The translations under genes and the position numbers were made by a program. Of a stretch of DNA of 5,931 nt, positions 1 to 5,857 are shown in pieces (the stretch's first letter is position 1; each line of letters opens with the position of its first letter). The notes beneath the pieces are model-generated. The model did no database searches and was not told the origin of the DNA. It was given only the letters and a program-made list of their open reading frames with translations. The stretch is from Phycisphaerales bacterium (GTDB taxonomy: Bacteria; Planctomycetota; Phycisphaerae; Phycisphaerales; SM1A02), in contig DOVP01000273.1 of the NCBI GenBank assembly GCA_003520025.1, forward strand, positions 1,833 to 7,763, given 5' to 3'.

Positions 1-401
1 GCGGCAGGGGGATTGTCCCGATGATCCCACAGGAACCGGAACTGCATGTTCATATTCATGGTCAACTTGAAGTTGCCATCCTGCGAAGCGATAAAGAAGC
101 CCTTGTCGTAGCCACTGGTCGCGCCGCTCCCCTGCAGCGAAGCGCGCGTGTCGGCATCAGCAAGAACGTCCTGTACCAATCCCTTGATCTTCTCGGCTCG
201 CTCGTGGCTGAGCCAATCGTCCGATGACTCGGCCCGCACACGGTCCAAGTCACTTTGCAGCGAGTCGAGCAATAGATTGGTCTGCTGCTGACCGGCCTCC
301 AATTCGGCGATCTTCGCCCGAAGGGCGTCGCTATCACTTGCCAACGCACTTGCGCTCAACACGCCCACAAGTGCCAGCCCGATCATCCTTGATACATCCA
401 C
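1..401 (-). CDS. Porin-like outer membrane protein, N-terminal part (runs off the left edge)
   Basis: About 133 residues are visible and the gene continues beyond the window. The chosen start is GTG at 401, six bases after a strong AGGAGGT (408-414). It gives a signal peptide: an Arg at residue 5, a hydrophobic stretch at about 6-20 and a likely cleavage after ALA (19-21). Residues about 23-90 are charged and leucine-rich (ALRAKIAELEAGQQQ and onward) and look like a coiled coil. Then comes GYDKGFFIASQDGNFKL, followed by an alternating segment with MNMNMQFRF, which looks like the first barrel strand. A coiled coil followed by a 16- or 18-stranded barrel is typical of OprP/OprO-type porins, and this version resembles those of planctomycetes. 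Substrate cannot be judged from the fragment. The frame stays open upstream to an ATG at 536, but that ATG has no ribosome binding site and would bury the signal peptide. The ATG at 386 is too far from the ribosome binding site. Confidence 0.8.
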   Translation of the reverse strand, partial: MDVSRMIGLALVGVLSASALASDSDALRAKIAELEAGQQQTNLLLDSLQSDLDRVRAESSDDWLSHERAEKIKGLVQDVLADADTRASLQGSGATSGYDKGFFIASQDGNFKLTMNMNMQFRFLWDHRDNPPA

Positions 402-407
402 AGTCAC

Positions 408-414
408 ACCTCCT
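408..414 (-). promoter_or_regulatory. Ribosome binding site fixing the porin GTG start
   Basis: The minus strand reads AGGAGGT here, with six bases to the GTG at 401-399. It is the strongest Shine-Dalgarno site I found in the window. It decides between three in-frame starts (536 ATG, 401 GTG, 386 ATG) in favour of 401. Confidence 0.75.
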
Positions 415-638
415 GATAGCCGCTCACCACGAGCGACTGCGCTACAACGTACTGCAATGTGGATCTGCTTGTCTTGATTCAGCCGATTCCGATACCGCTC
501 CGAATTCCGGCCACTGGACACTCCTCCAACAAACATAATCCACAGATAGAAGAGTCTCCGCGGCTCAAGGGCACTACTCGCGAAACGGCGTAACCACTGC
601 TTCCAGAACTAATTGCAGACAAAAACACATTCGCATCC

Positions 639-668
639 TTGAAATATCTACCTTTGTATCTGGATATC
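639..668 (+). promoter_or_regulatory. Possible promoter or operator for the small ORF and Rrf2 unit
   Basis: TTGAAA at 639-644 is followed, 18 bases later, by GATATC (663-668), a poor but possible -35/-10 pair in a locally AT-rich stretch. The same segment has three TATC-type words (644-648, 656-660, 664-668) and a short inverted repeat TATC-TG-GATA (657-666). Rrf2 regulators often bind AT-rich imperfect palindromes in their own promoter, so autoregulation is possible. This is a suggestion from sequence appearance only. Confidence 0.22.
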
Positions 669-753
669 GGTAGTCATTGGCAGCCTCACCCCGTAGCATC
701 GTCCGGCAAGGTTTTGGCCCCACGCGATCGACACCGGAACGGAGCACGCCACC

Positions 754-918
754 ATGAACGCCCCCGCCGCAACCGACGGTGCTCCCACCGACAACACCGC
801 CGTCATCAAAATCATCCCCACCAGGTTTGACGTCCACATTCCACGCGCCGGTCACCGCTACCGACGCACGGTGCACCTTGCTCCGCCAACACAGATGCCA
901 AGCACGACCGCCGACTAA
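754..918 (+). CDS. Possible small protein of 54 residues upstream of the regulator
   Basis: The reading frame begins with ATG at 754, nine bases after GGAG (741-744), and ends with TAA at 916-918. That is 27 bases before the Rrf2 start, in the same direction. The product is MNAPAATDGAPTDNTAVIKI followed by a basic middle (IPTRFDVHIPRAGHRYRRTV) and a Pro/Thr tail. It has no cysteine, no signal peptide and no membrane segment. I recognise no family. The ribosome binding site and the position as first gene of a two-gene unit support it. The short length and Ala/Pro/Thr-rich ends weaken it. It could be a small co-transcribed protein, a leader peptide, or chance. Confidence 0.42.
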   Translation: MNAPAATDGAPTDNTAVIKIIPTRFDVHIPRAGHRYRRTVHLAPPTQMPSTTAD

Positions 919-945
919 TACACCGCTCCAGAGCACTCCCCTCCC

Positions 946-1437
946 ATGTACAGCAAGCAAACCGAAACAGCAATCGCCTCTGCGTCTCGATTGGCAGAGG
1001 TCTACGACGGCGGTGTGACAAAACTCTCCGCAACGGCCATTGCCGACTCACGCGGACTCCAGCGGCCCTTCGTCGCGAAAATCCTCACCATGCTCTCGCA
1101 AGCCGGGCTCGTCAGCGGCTTACCCGGCCCCGGCGGCGGCTACACGCTCGCCAAACCTCCGAAAAAGATCCGGCTGATTGACATCTACAGCCTGTTCGAA
1201 CGGGAGGACGATACCGACCTGTGTCCCTTCGGCGGTGGTGTCTGCGGCGTTGGAAACCCGTGCCCCCTGCATGACAAACTCGTCAGCGTGCAGGATGCCA
1301 TGGACCAACTTCTGCACGAAACAACCCTCGAGTCATTCCGGGTCGCCTTCCAAGAAGAGGGCCTCCGCCCCGTCCCCAAAGGCGCCCACCCCGACGGCAA
1401 ACGTTCCACCTTCCGCGCGGCGAAGAGTCAACGATGA
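946..1437 (+). CDS. Rrf2-family transcriptional regulator with IscR-like cluster ligands
   Basis: This 163-residue protein has the Rrf2 winged-helix domain at about 1-80. The recognition-helix region is LSATAIADSRGLQRPFVAKI (27-46), then LTMLSQAGLV, and the wing carries the family's GPGGGYTLA (61-69). After the dimerisation helix comes a loop with Cys93, Cys100, Cys106 and His109 (C-x6-C-x5-C-x2-H). IscR uses C-x5-C-x5-C-x2-H to hold its [2Fe-2S] cluster, so this protein probably senses Fe-S status, redox state, NO or iron. The C-terminal 25 residues are basic and look disordered. The ATG at 946 has no clear ribosome binding site, so translation may depend on the ORF upstream. No Fe-S assembly genes (isc or suf) are in the window, so I do not name it IscR. 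NsrR-like or other Rrf2 roles remain possible. Family confidence is high; the signal is inferred. Confidence 0.92.
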   Translation: MYSKQTETAIASASRLAEVYDGGVTKLSATAIADSRGLQRPFVAKILTMLSQAGLVSGLPGPGGGYTLAKPPKKIRLIDIYSLFEREDDTDLCPFGGGVCGVGNPCPLHDKLVSVQDAMDQLLHETTLESFRVAFQEEGLRPVPKGAHPDGKRSTFRAAKSQR

Positions 1438-1477
1438 CGCTCCACACGCCTCCGCTTGCGAAGGCCACCTACTCAAT

Positions 1478-1492
1478 GGCGACGACATCGCC
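1478..1492. terminator. Weak hairpin between convergent genes
   Basis: GGCGA (1478-1482) and TCGCC (1488-1492) form a 5-bp stem with a 5-base loop. It lies in the 58-base gap between the regulator stop and the DUF481 stop, right where transcripts from both sides should end. There is no T-tract on either strand, so it is at best a weak bidirectional terminator and could be chance. Confidence 0.25.
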
Positions 1493-1495
1493 GTC

Positions 1496-2443
1496 CTAGA
1501 AATCCATGGTCAACCCGGCATATGCCTTCAGATCATTGGCGTTGCTGCCGCGGCCTGGTCGTGAGTCGTAGATATCCCGAATACCAAGCGTCAGCGCCCA
1601 TGGGGTGTCGCTGCCGAGTTTGAGTTTCCAATCGGCTTGGATGGTTGCAAGGTAGTTGCCCCAATTCACAGGGTCTGGCGCAATCGACATGAATCCAGTA
1701 AGTGATTGCCGATCGTTGATCTTCCACTCGGTGTTCATCTCAAAAAGCAATTGTGGATCAACTTCGTTGTTGTGATACTGCCACGTCGCGCCACCACCGC
1801 CCTTGATCGTCAATGTCAGATCATCCTGGTCGAAGAGTTTGTAGCCCACGCCGGCGTAGGGACTCACTCGATGTCCCCAGTCCTGGAACTGATCGAACTG
1901 CCACGTACCCTGCGCGAAGTAGAGCCATCGGCTGTCCCGGATGAACCACTCCTGATTCGCGCGTACGAGGATGTCATTGTCGGACGTATCGCCGTTGGAC
2001 TGATTCCAGTACCACGTACCGGACAGGTCAAACTGCTCGGTCTGGGTCTTCCGATGCAGTTCGCCACCAAGACGGATGTTGTTGGACGTACTTGACGCTC
2101 GGCTGGTGCTGGCCGCCAACGAAAGCGATCCGGTCCATGGACTGGCGTCATCCTCGCTCAGCGGCGGAGTATTCTCATCGGACACCGCCGCTCCAGTCCC
2201 CTTTGTCTCGGCTGCATCCGGTTGCTTGATGCCCTCCACGCTCAACGTGACGCCAGCCGCCTTGATCTTCACATCACCAAGTGACGTGGTCGACAACGTG
2301 ATCATGCCGCCCTCATTCGATCGCAATTGCCCACTCAGGCGATCGCCATTGGGCCACGTCACCACCGCCGCCCGATCGTCCGCCCCCATCACCCAAGACC
2401 CACCTGAAAGAACCGTCAAAACCGCCGTCAGTAGAACTCGCAT
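1496..2443 (-). CDS. DUF481/YdiY-like outer membrane beta-barrel protein
   Basis: The 315-residue product starts MRVLLTAVLTVLSGGSWVMG, a signal peptide with likely cleavage around residues 20-21. Residues about 27-70 (VVTWPNGDRLSGQLRSNEGG onward) match the small beta domain that often precedes DUF481, with its NGDRLSG pattern. An acidic, Ser/Thr/Pro-rich linker runs from about 75 to 102. Residues about 103-315 are alternating, aromatic-rich strands (GTWYWNQS, WLYFAQGTWQFDQF, YAGVGYKL) of a beta-barrel. The last residue is Phe, as in proteins inserted by the BAM machinery. The family is called 'putative salt-induced outer membrane protein'; its real role is poorly known. There are no cysteines. 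The frame stays open to 2776, but that extension overlaps the lipoprotein gene and the terminator hairpin, so the ATG in front of the signal peptide is used. The ribosome binding site is weak. The gene is convergent with the Rrf2 gene. Confidence 0.88.
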   Translation of the reverse strand: MRVLLTAVLTVLSGGSWVMGADDRAAVVTWPNGDRLSGQLRSNEGGMITLSTTSLGDVKIKAAGVTLSVEGIKQPDAAETKGTGAAVSDENTPPLSEDDASPWTGSLSLAASTSRASSTSNNIRLGGELHRKTQTEQFDLSGTWYWNQSNGDTSDNDILVRANQEWFIRDSRWLYFAQGTWQFDQFQDWGHRVSPYAGVGYKLFDQDDLTLTIKGGGGATWQYHNNEVDPQLLFEMNTEWKINDRQSLTGFMSIAPDPVNWGNYLATIQADWKLKLGSDTPWALTLGIRDIYDSRPGRGSNANDLKAYAGLTMDF

Positions 2444-2534
2444 GCCTTGTGTGCTCGCTTCCAAGAGTCCGAATTGAGACCGCACTCGAACCGGCCGAGG
2501 CGGGTCGTGCAGCGCAGGGTATCGAGACAATGCA

Positions 2535-2571
2535 ACAAGGGCGTGCCGAGAAGAAATCGGCACGCCCTTGT
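2535..2571 (-). terminator. Strong hairpin terminator after the lipoprotein gene
   Basis: The 15-base arms ACAAGGGCGTGCCGA (2535-2549) and TCGGCACGCCCTTGT (2557-2571) are perfectly complementary around a 7-base loop. The hairpin begins 23 bases beyond the lipoprotein stop codon on the minus strand. On that strand it is followed by a T-rich but interrupted tail (TGCATTGTC). There is no long T-tract, so it may work as an imperfect intrinsic terminator or as a stabiliser of the 3' end. It also separates the lipoprotein gene from the DUF481 gene, which starts about 90 bases further on. Confidence 0.75.
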
Positions 2572-2594
2572 GTTGAGAATCTGCAGCGGAGGAT

Positions 2595-2864
2595 TCAGCT
2601 CTTCTTCTTGCAGCAACCAGAAAGTGTCTTGGCGTCGCTCGTTTTGGCGCAGCCAGTCTTGCCCTGCTTGCTACAAGCACCACCGGCGGACTTGTCGCAG
2701 GTGCCACCACTGAGTTTCGGGCAGGAGCCGTCAGCCATTTTCGGGCAGGCGGCGCAGTCCGCAGGGGTACAGGCACCGACAGAACCAGGAGCAGGCTTGG
2801 GGGAACCGCCGCAGCCAGCGACGATGATTGTGGTGACAGCGAGCGCGAGAATAGTACGGAACAT
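2595..2864 (-). CDS. Small Cys-rich lipoprotein with eight-residue cysteine repeat
   Basis: The product has 89 residues. The start at 2864 follows GGAG (2872-2875) at a good distance and gives a lipoprotein signal: MFRTILALAVTTIIVAGC, with lipobox VAGC and lipidated Cys18. The mature part has nine more cysteines (32, 37, 40, 48, 56, 64, 72, 84, 85). Six of them (32, 40, 48, 56, 64, 72) are exactly eight residues apart. The repeat reads roughly C-x-K-x-x-G-G-x (CPKMADGS, CPKLSGGT, CDKSAGGA, CSKQGKTG). The C-terminus is GCCKKKS. An 11-base direct repeat (2715-2725 and 2739-2749, 24 bases apart) suggests growth by tandem duplication of eight codons. I recognise no family. Metal binding, as in metallothionein-like proteins, or a disulfide-linked envelope role is plausible. 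The gene lies 82 bases downstream of another Cys-rich exported protein gene and may be co-transcribed. An upstream in-frame ATG at 2927 is rejected because it hides the lipoprotein signal. Confidence 0.85.
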   Translation of the reverse strand: MFRTILALAVTTIIVAGCGGSPKPAPGSVGACTPADCAACPKMADGSCPKLSGGTCDKSAGGACSKQGKTGCAKTSDAKTLSGCCKKKS

Positions 2865-2887
2865 GGTCAGATCTCCAATATGGATGT

Positions 2888-2914
2888 GCCTCATCAGAGG
2901 CGATGATTGATCAA
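2888..2914 (-). promoter_or_regulatory. Hairpin and palindrome upstream of the lipoprotein gene
   Basis: The 82-base gap before the lipoprotein gene is unusually AT-rich from about 2903 to 2950. It contains the perfect palindrome TTGATCAA (2907-2914). Next to it is a perfect hairpin GCCTC-ATCA-GAGGC (2888-2901) lying 23 bases before the start codon on the minus strand. This could be an operator or promoter region specific to the lipoprotein, or a small 5'-UTR structure. There is no T-tract, so it is not a clear terminator for the gene upstream. I could not fix a -35/-10 pair. Confidence 0.3.
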
Positions 2915-2946
2915 AATAACGGAACAAATGAAAATGTTCGCAGTAT

Positions 2947-3444
2947 TTAGATCAACCAGACACCGTGCTGCGCCAAGCGTGCAGCAAGGTCCAGTGGCTC
3001 CGGCGGAGGCAGATCGCCTGCCACCCATTCCACCGGCAGGAGCGAGGCGAGATCGATGCGCCGCAACTGGAAGGCGATCGCATCATCGAGTTGATTCTTC
3101 TCAAGCAGCACGACCCACCGCATCACAGGGCAGGCACCCAACGTGCAACCATCGCACGGTGCCTCCGACTCATCCTCACACGGCGGAGGTGTCTGCTGAT
3201 CGCGGCAGGGCATCATTGCCATACAGCAGGAGGTCGCCTCCACAGCCTTCTCCATGGCACGGCAGCACCGCTTTGCCTCGGCCATGCGTTTGCAAGGCTG
3301 GACCGCCTTCTGGCAGCCCTCGCCACCACCGCCAATTGCCATGACGTGGCATCCCATCCCTGGCAGTGACACATGCAGCACCATGCCTGCAATAAGCAAG
3401 ATGGGCAGCGTCAGGCGGGCTGGAGAGAGGCTTGGCATGAACAT
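2947..3444 (-). CDS. Cys/Met-rich exported or membrane-anchored protein, unknown function
   Basis: The 165-residue product starts MFMPSLSPAR with a hydrophobic stretch at about 11-28, a signal peptide or membrane anchor. GMGC at 29-32 is not a proper lipobox. Twelve cysteines lie in residues 32-105: C32, C44, C51, C60-C61, C73-C74, C80, C89, then CDGCTLGAC (97-105). The middle (51-80) is a charged, probably helical segment with two CC pairs and many methionines (CCMAMMPC at 73-80). The C-terminal 60 residues have no cysteine and mix hydrophobic and acidic stretches (LLPVEWVAGDLPPPEPLDLA). I recognise no named family. Cys/Met richness outside the cytoplasm suggests copper or other metal binding, or multiple disulfides. 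An alternative start at 3438 (M3) is equally possible, because neither start has a strong ribosome binding site. The gene lies between the lipoprotein gene and the transporter operon, all in the same direction. Confidence 0.72.
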   Translation of the reverse strand: MFMPSLSPARLTLPILLIAGMVLHVSLPGMGCHVMAIGGGGEGCQKAVQPCKRMAEAKRCCRAMEKAVEATSCCMAMMPCRDQQTPPPCEDESEAPCDGCTLGACPVMRWVVLLEKNQLDDAIAFQLRRIDLASLLPVEWVAGDLPPPEPLDLAARLAQHGVWLI

Positions 3445-3555
3445 GAAGTCTATCCGGGAGGAACCCTTCTATCCAATAAACAACGGTCGAACAGCACCAC
3501 GGGAACCGTCCACAAGAACGCTTGGGCGGTATTGGCCCGTGGCGGCATCTGGTCC

Positions 3556-5013
3556 TTATTCCTTGTCTACGCGGACCCCCACCGCAGGTTCGCTCGCATC
3601 CAACTGCTTGAGTGCTTCGAGTTCATCGCCGATGACCGGATTCTCGCCGATCGGCTGCGGGTTGTACCGCTGAACGAGCCGCACGAGGAAGGGTGCCGCA
3701 AAGGCAAACGCAACCACGACTCCGAGGGCAATTCCACCGGTCACCATGAAGGTTTCCACGCGGTGCGCCCCCCCATCCTGCTCGGCGTAGGCCCCGATCC
3801 GGCTGACGGCAAATCCGAGGATGCCGATCGCCAGCAGCACCGCCCCCTGCCAAGTCGCCTGTTGCCGGCGGGGCGCAAGTCGAGTGATGACAGCCATGTA
3901 CACGGGCGAGATCAAGACTTCACCGACGCTCATGAAGGCATACGCTCCGACGAAGGCCCACAGCCCGATGACCGGCGCCGAGTCGACGCCTTTCGGAATC
4001 GACATCGTCAACCAACCGAGCAGGATCACGGCAACGCACGAGAGCAGGCCACCGACGACCATCTGGAAAATCGAGTGCGGAAAACGTCCTCGCCGCGCCA
4101 ACCAACCCAGTCCGATCGCCAGCACCGGGGTCACCACAACGATGATCGCCGGCTCAATCGAATTCATCGCCGCAGCGGGAATCGTCCAGCCAAAGATCTT
4201 CCGATCGACGTAGAAGTTCCCGATGAGTTCGGTCGTTGCACTACCGGCGAACACGCCGTAGGCCAGTGCCCACACGAGGAACAACACAAACAACGCAGCC
4301 AGCGCGAACAGATTGACTCGGAGCCGTTTTGCGTCAATCGCAATCGGGTCAGGCGGTTCCGGTACGCCATCGCACGCAAGGCCGGGGCGGCCACGCTCAG
4401 TCGTTGGCACAAGCGGCCGGGCGATGATGAGTACAATGAGCGCTACCGACATGCCGAGTCCGGCCCACAGGAAGGCCCAGTCGAACCCCCATTTTATCTG
4501 TATGAGGCCAGCGATGAGTGGACCGACCATTCCGCCGATGTTGATCATCATGTAGTAGTACTTGAAGGCCTGATCGCGCCGAACTCGATTCTGTCCGTAG
4601 AACGAACTGACCAGACACGGCATCGCAGGCTTGAGAAATCCAGTACCGATCGCCACGAGCCACAAGGCAACCCACAGCACCACAGTGTCTTCGTGATTGC
4701 CAAAGAACAACGTCGCGTGCCCCGACACGATGATGCACGCCCCGAGTACGACCGCTCGGTAATGGCCGAGAAAGCGATCGCCAAGAAACCCGAATATGAC
4801 CGGAAGCCCGAAAGCCATCAGCGTGTAGTCGCCCGAGATCTCGGTCGCTTCTGAGCGGCTGACCCCAAGGCCTCCATGTGCCCGCGGCGCTACTGCGTAG
4901 AGCGCAAGGAGCGCGACCAGACTGTAATAACTCGCCCGCTCCCACAACTCGGCAAAAGCCACCATCGCCACGCCGATGAATGCACGCCGTGGTGCCTGGT
5001 TTGAATCAGCCAC
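3556..5013 (-). CDS. POT/PTR-family proton-coupled peptide transporter (MFS)
   Basis: The product has 485 residues with many hydrophobic spans, as expected for an inner-membrane POT protein. Family hallmarks are present. The ExxER motif of helix 1 is E22-L-W-E25-R26, followed by Tyr29-Tyr30. MFS motif A is GDRFLGHYR (78-86). GTGFLKP (123-129) has the conserved Lys128 of helix 4. FKYYYMMINIGGM (150-162) fits the second PTR2 family signature exactly. Helix 10 has GEVLISP with Glu365. These residues couple proton uptake to import of di- and tripeptides in characterised members; the substrate here is inferred. The Phe usual after ExxER is Ala27. The start is GTG at 5013, six bases after GGGAG. 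This start overlaps the end of the upstream gene by 8 bases (5006-5013), so translation is probably coupled. The C-terminal 35 residues are hydrophilic and cytoplasmic. Confidence 0.93.
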   Translation of the reverse strand: MADSNQAPRRAFIGVAMVAFAELWERASYYSLVALLALYAVAPRAHGGLGVSRSEATEISGDYTLMAFGLPVIFGFLGDRFLGHYRAVVLGACIIVSGHATLFFGNHEDTVVLWVALWLVAIGTGFLKPAMPCLVSSFYGQNRVRRDQAFKYYYMMINIGGMVGPLIAGLIQIKWGFDWAFLWAGLGMSVALIVLIIARPLVPTTERGRPGLACDGVPEPPDPIAIDAKRLRVNLFALAALFVLFLVWALAYGVFAGSATTELIGNFYVDRKIFGWTIPAAAMNSIEPAIIVVVTPVLAIGLGWLARRGRFPHSIFQMVVGGLLSCVAVILLGWLTMSIPKGVDSAPVIGLWAFVGAYAFMSVGEVLISPVYMAVITRLAPRRQQATWQGAVLLAIGILGFAVSRIGAYAEQDGGAHRVETFMVTGGIALGVVVAFAFAAPFLVRLVQRYNPQPIGENPVIGDELEALKQLDASEPAVGVRVDKE

Positions 5014-5851
5014 TGAGAGCTCCCTTCACGGCGTCCCATTCATGCACCACGACATACACGGGCGGGCTGATCATCACGATTGATCTCACAACTGTCGCTG
5101 AGTACCCCTTCCATCGTCCCAGTGGGCCGATCTCGAAAATACAGGCCAAGGCGAAACCGCTGCCGGAAACTGCCCACGCCCAGCCCGGCACAACGTTGTA
5201 GTCGTAAGCCCATGCGGTGAGCGCGATCACGGCAAGTACGCCACCAAGTGTCAAACCGCCGCCCGATACGCCTTCGGTCACGCGGCCTCCGGCGAACCAT
5301 CCGAGCACGATCACAAGCCCGCACATCGCCGAAACGGCCCCAGCCATGAGTGAGAACGTCATCGATCCGGCCACGAGCGCCATCGCGGAAATCGCCGCGG
5401 CAGCAGCCCACCCTCCAACGGGTACCGCCAAGCCACCGCGGGCACGATCCAGCATCCCGACAAGCAAGGCCGATCCGCCAACGACCCAACCCACTGTCAG
5501 AGCAGACTGCTCCGGCAGCGGTAGTAACCACACGCTGGCCACACCGATCGCTATGGCAAGCACGACTCGGCCCGCCCACTCCCGCCGCGGATACATCGCT
5601 TCAATCAATCCGGCGGCCGTCACCGCCCCCGCCATCAAAAACACGCCGTGCCACTTCTGAGCAGGCGGCCAGCTCGGCAGCCCCACGCTCGCAAGAAATG
5701 AACCGCCTGCAACACCGCCGATGGCGAGAACCACCAAGATCCGCGTCATCCACGGCCAACGCCCGAAACCCAATACCCACCAGCAACACGCCAGCAGCAG
5801 ACCGCCTGCCGTGGCTGGAATCCCGACGCTCCAGAGCATCGACTCAACCAT
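5006..5851 (-). CDS. Multi-spanning membrane protein of unknown function
   Basis: The product has 281 residues and is rich in Gly, Ala, Val and Trp. About eight or nine hydrophobic spans are visible, near residues 8-28, 36-58, 69-87, 94-112, 117-135, two within about 147-188, 203-220 and 225-245. A more amphipathic C-terminus ends in VYVVVHEWDAVKGALSG. I see no ATP-binding, transport-family or enzymatic motif and recognise no family. The ATG at 5851 lies six bases past the stop of the gene before it, with GGGG upstream inside that gene. The 3' end overlaps the start of the peptide transporter gene by 8 bases. The arrangement says these genes are translated together, so the protein may act with the transporter or share its regulation. 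It may also simply be in the same operon without a shared job. Confidence 0.8.
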   Translation of the reverse strand: MVESMLWSVGIPATAGGLLLACCWWVLGFGRWPWMTRILVVLAIGGVAGGSFLASVGLPSWPPAQKWHGVFLMAGAVTAAGLIEAMYPRREWAGRVVLAIAIGVASVWLLPLPEQSALTVGWVVGGSALLVGMLDRARGGLAVPVGGWAAAAAISAMALVAGSMTFSLMAGAVSAMCGLVIVLGWFAGGRVTEGVSGGGLTLGGVLAVIALTAWAYDYNVVPGWAWAVSGSGFALACIFEIGPLGRWKGYSATVVRSIVMISPPVYVVVHEWDAVKGALSG

Positions 5852-5857
5852 CAGCGA

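Larger units (their letters stand above)
402..753. other. Divergent intergenic region between the porin and the regulator unit
   Basis: Leftward transcription (porin) and rightward transcription (small ORF and Rrf2 regulator) must both start in or near this stretch. I see no convincing protein here. Frames that stay open on either strand lack a ribosome binding site and have biased, low-complexity translations. Bases about 600-680 are clearly more AT-rich than the surroundings, as expected for a promoter. I could not assign a good promoter for the leftward porin gene. Confidence 0.5.

Noticed and set aside
574..960. 128-codon minus-strand frame in the divergent region
   Set aside because: It has a Gly/Val-rich, domainless translation without a ribosome binding site, and it overlaps the better supported plus-strand small ORF and the start of the Rrf2 gene.
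2444..2776. 111-codon N-terminal extension of the DUF481 protein
   Set aside because: It overlaps the lipoprotein gene and the terminator hairpin, and would place the clear signal peptide in the middle of the protein.
2595..2785. The eight-codon repeat as a CRISPR-like or non-coding repeat array
   Set aside because: The periodicity is mainly at protein level. DNA identity is limited to short stretches such as the 11-base repeat, and the frame is intact with a proper lipoprotein signal.
2449..2910. 153-codon plus-strand frame opposite the lipoprotein
   Set aside because: It is an antisense shadow of the lipoprotein gene and its terminator, rich in Gln, Pro and Ala with no recognisable feature.
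2865..2927. 21-codon N-terminal extension of the lipoprotein
   Set aside because: The ATG at 2864 has a good ribosome binding site and directly begins a lipoprotein signal peptide. The extension would spoil the signal.
3445..3555. Inverted repeat CCACGGG/CCCGTGG in the gap after the transporter gene as a terminator
   Set aside because: The arms are only seven bases with a loop of about 30 bases and no T-tract. I cannot say whether transcription ends here or continues into the Cys-rich genes.
3373..4854. Long open frame of 493 codons on the plus strand
   Set aside because: It lies antisense to the peptide transporter. Its translation is a monotonous mix of Arg, His, Asp, Glu and Pro with no domain, while the opposite strand carries exact POT motifs. 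Long antisense frames are common in GC-rich genes.
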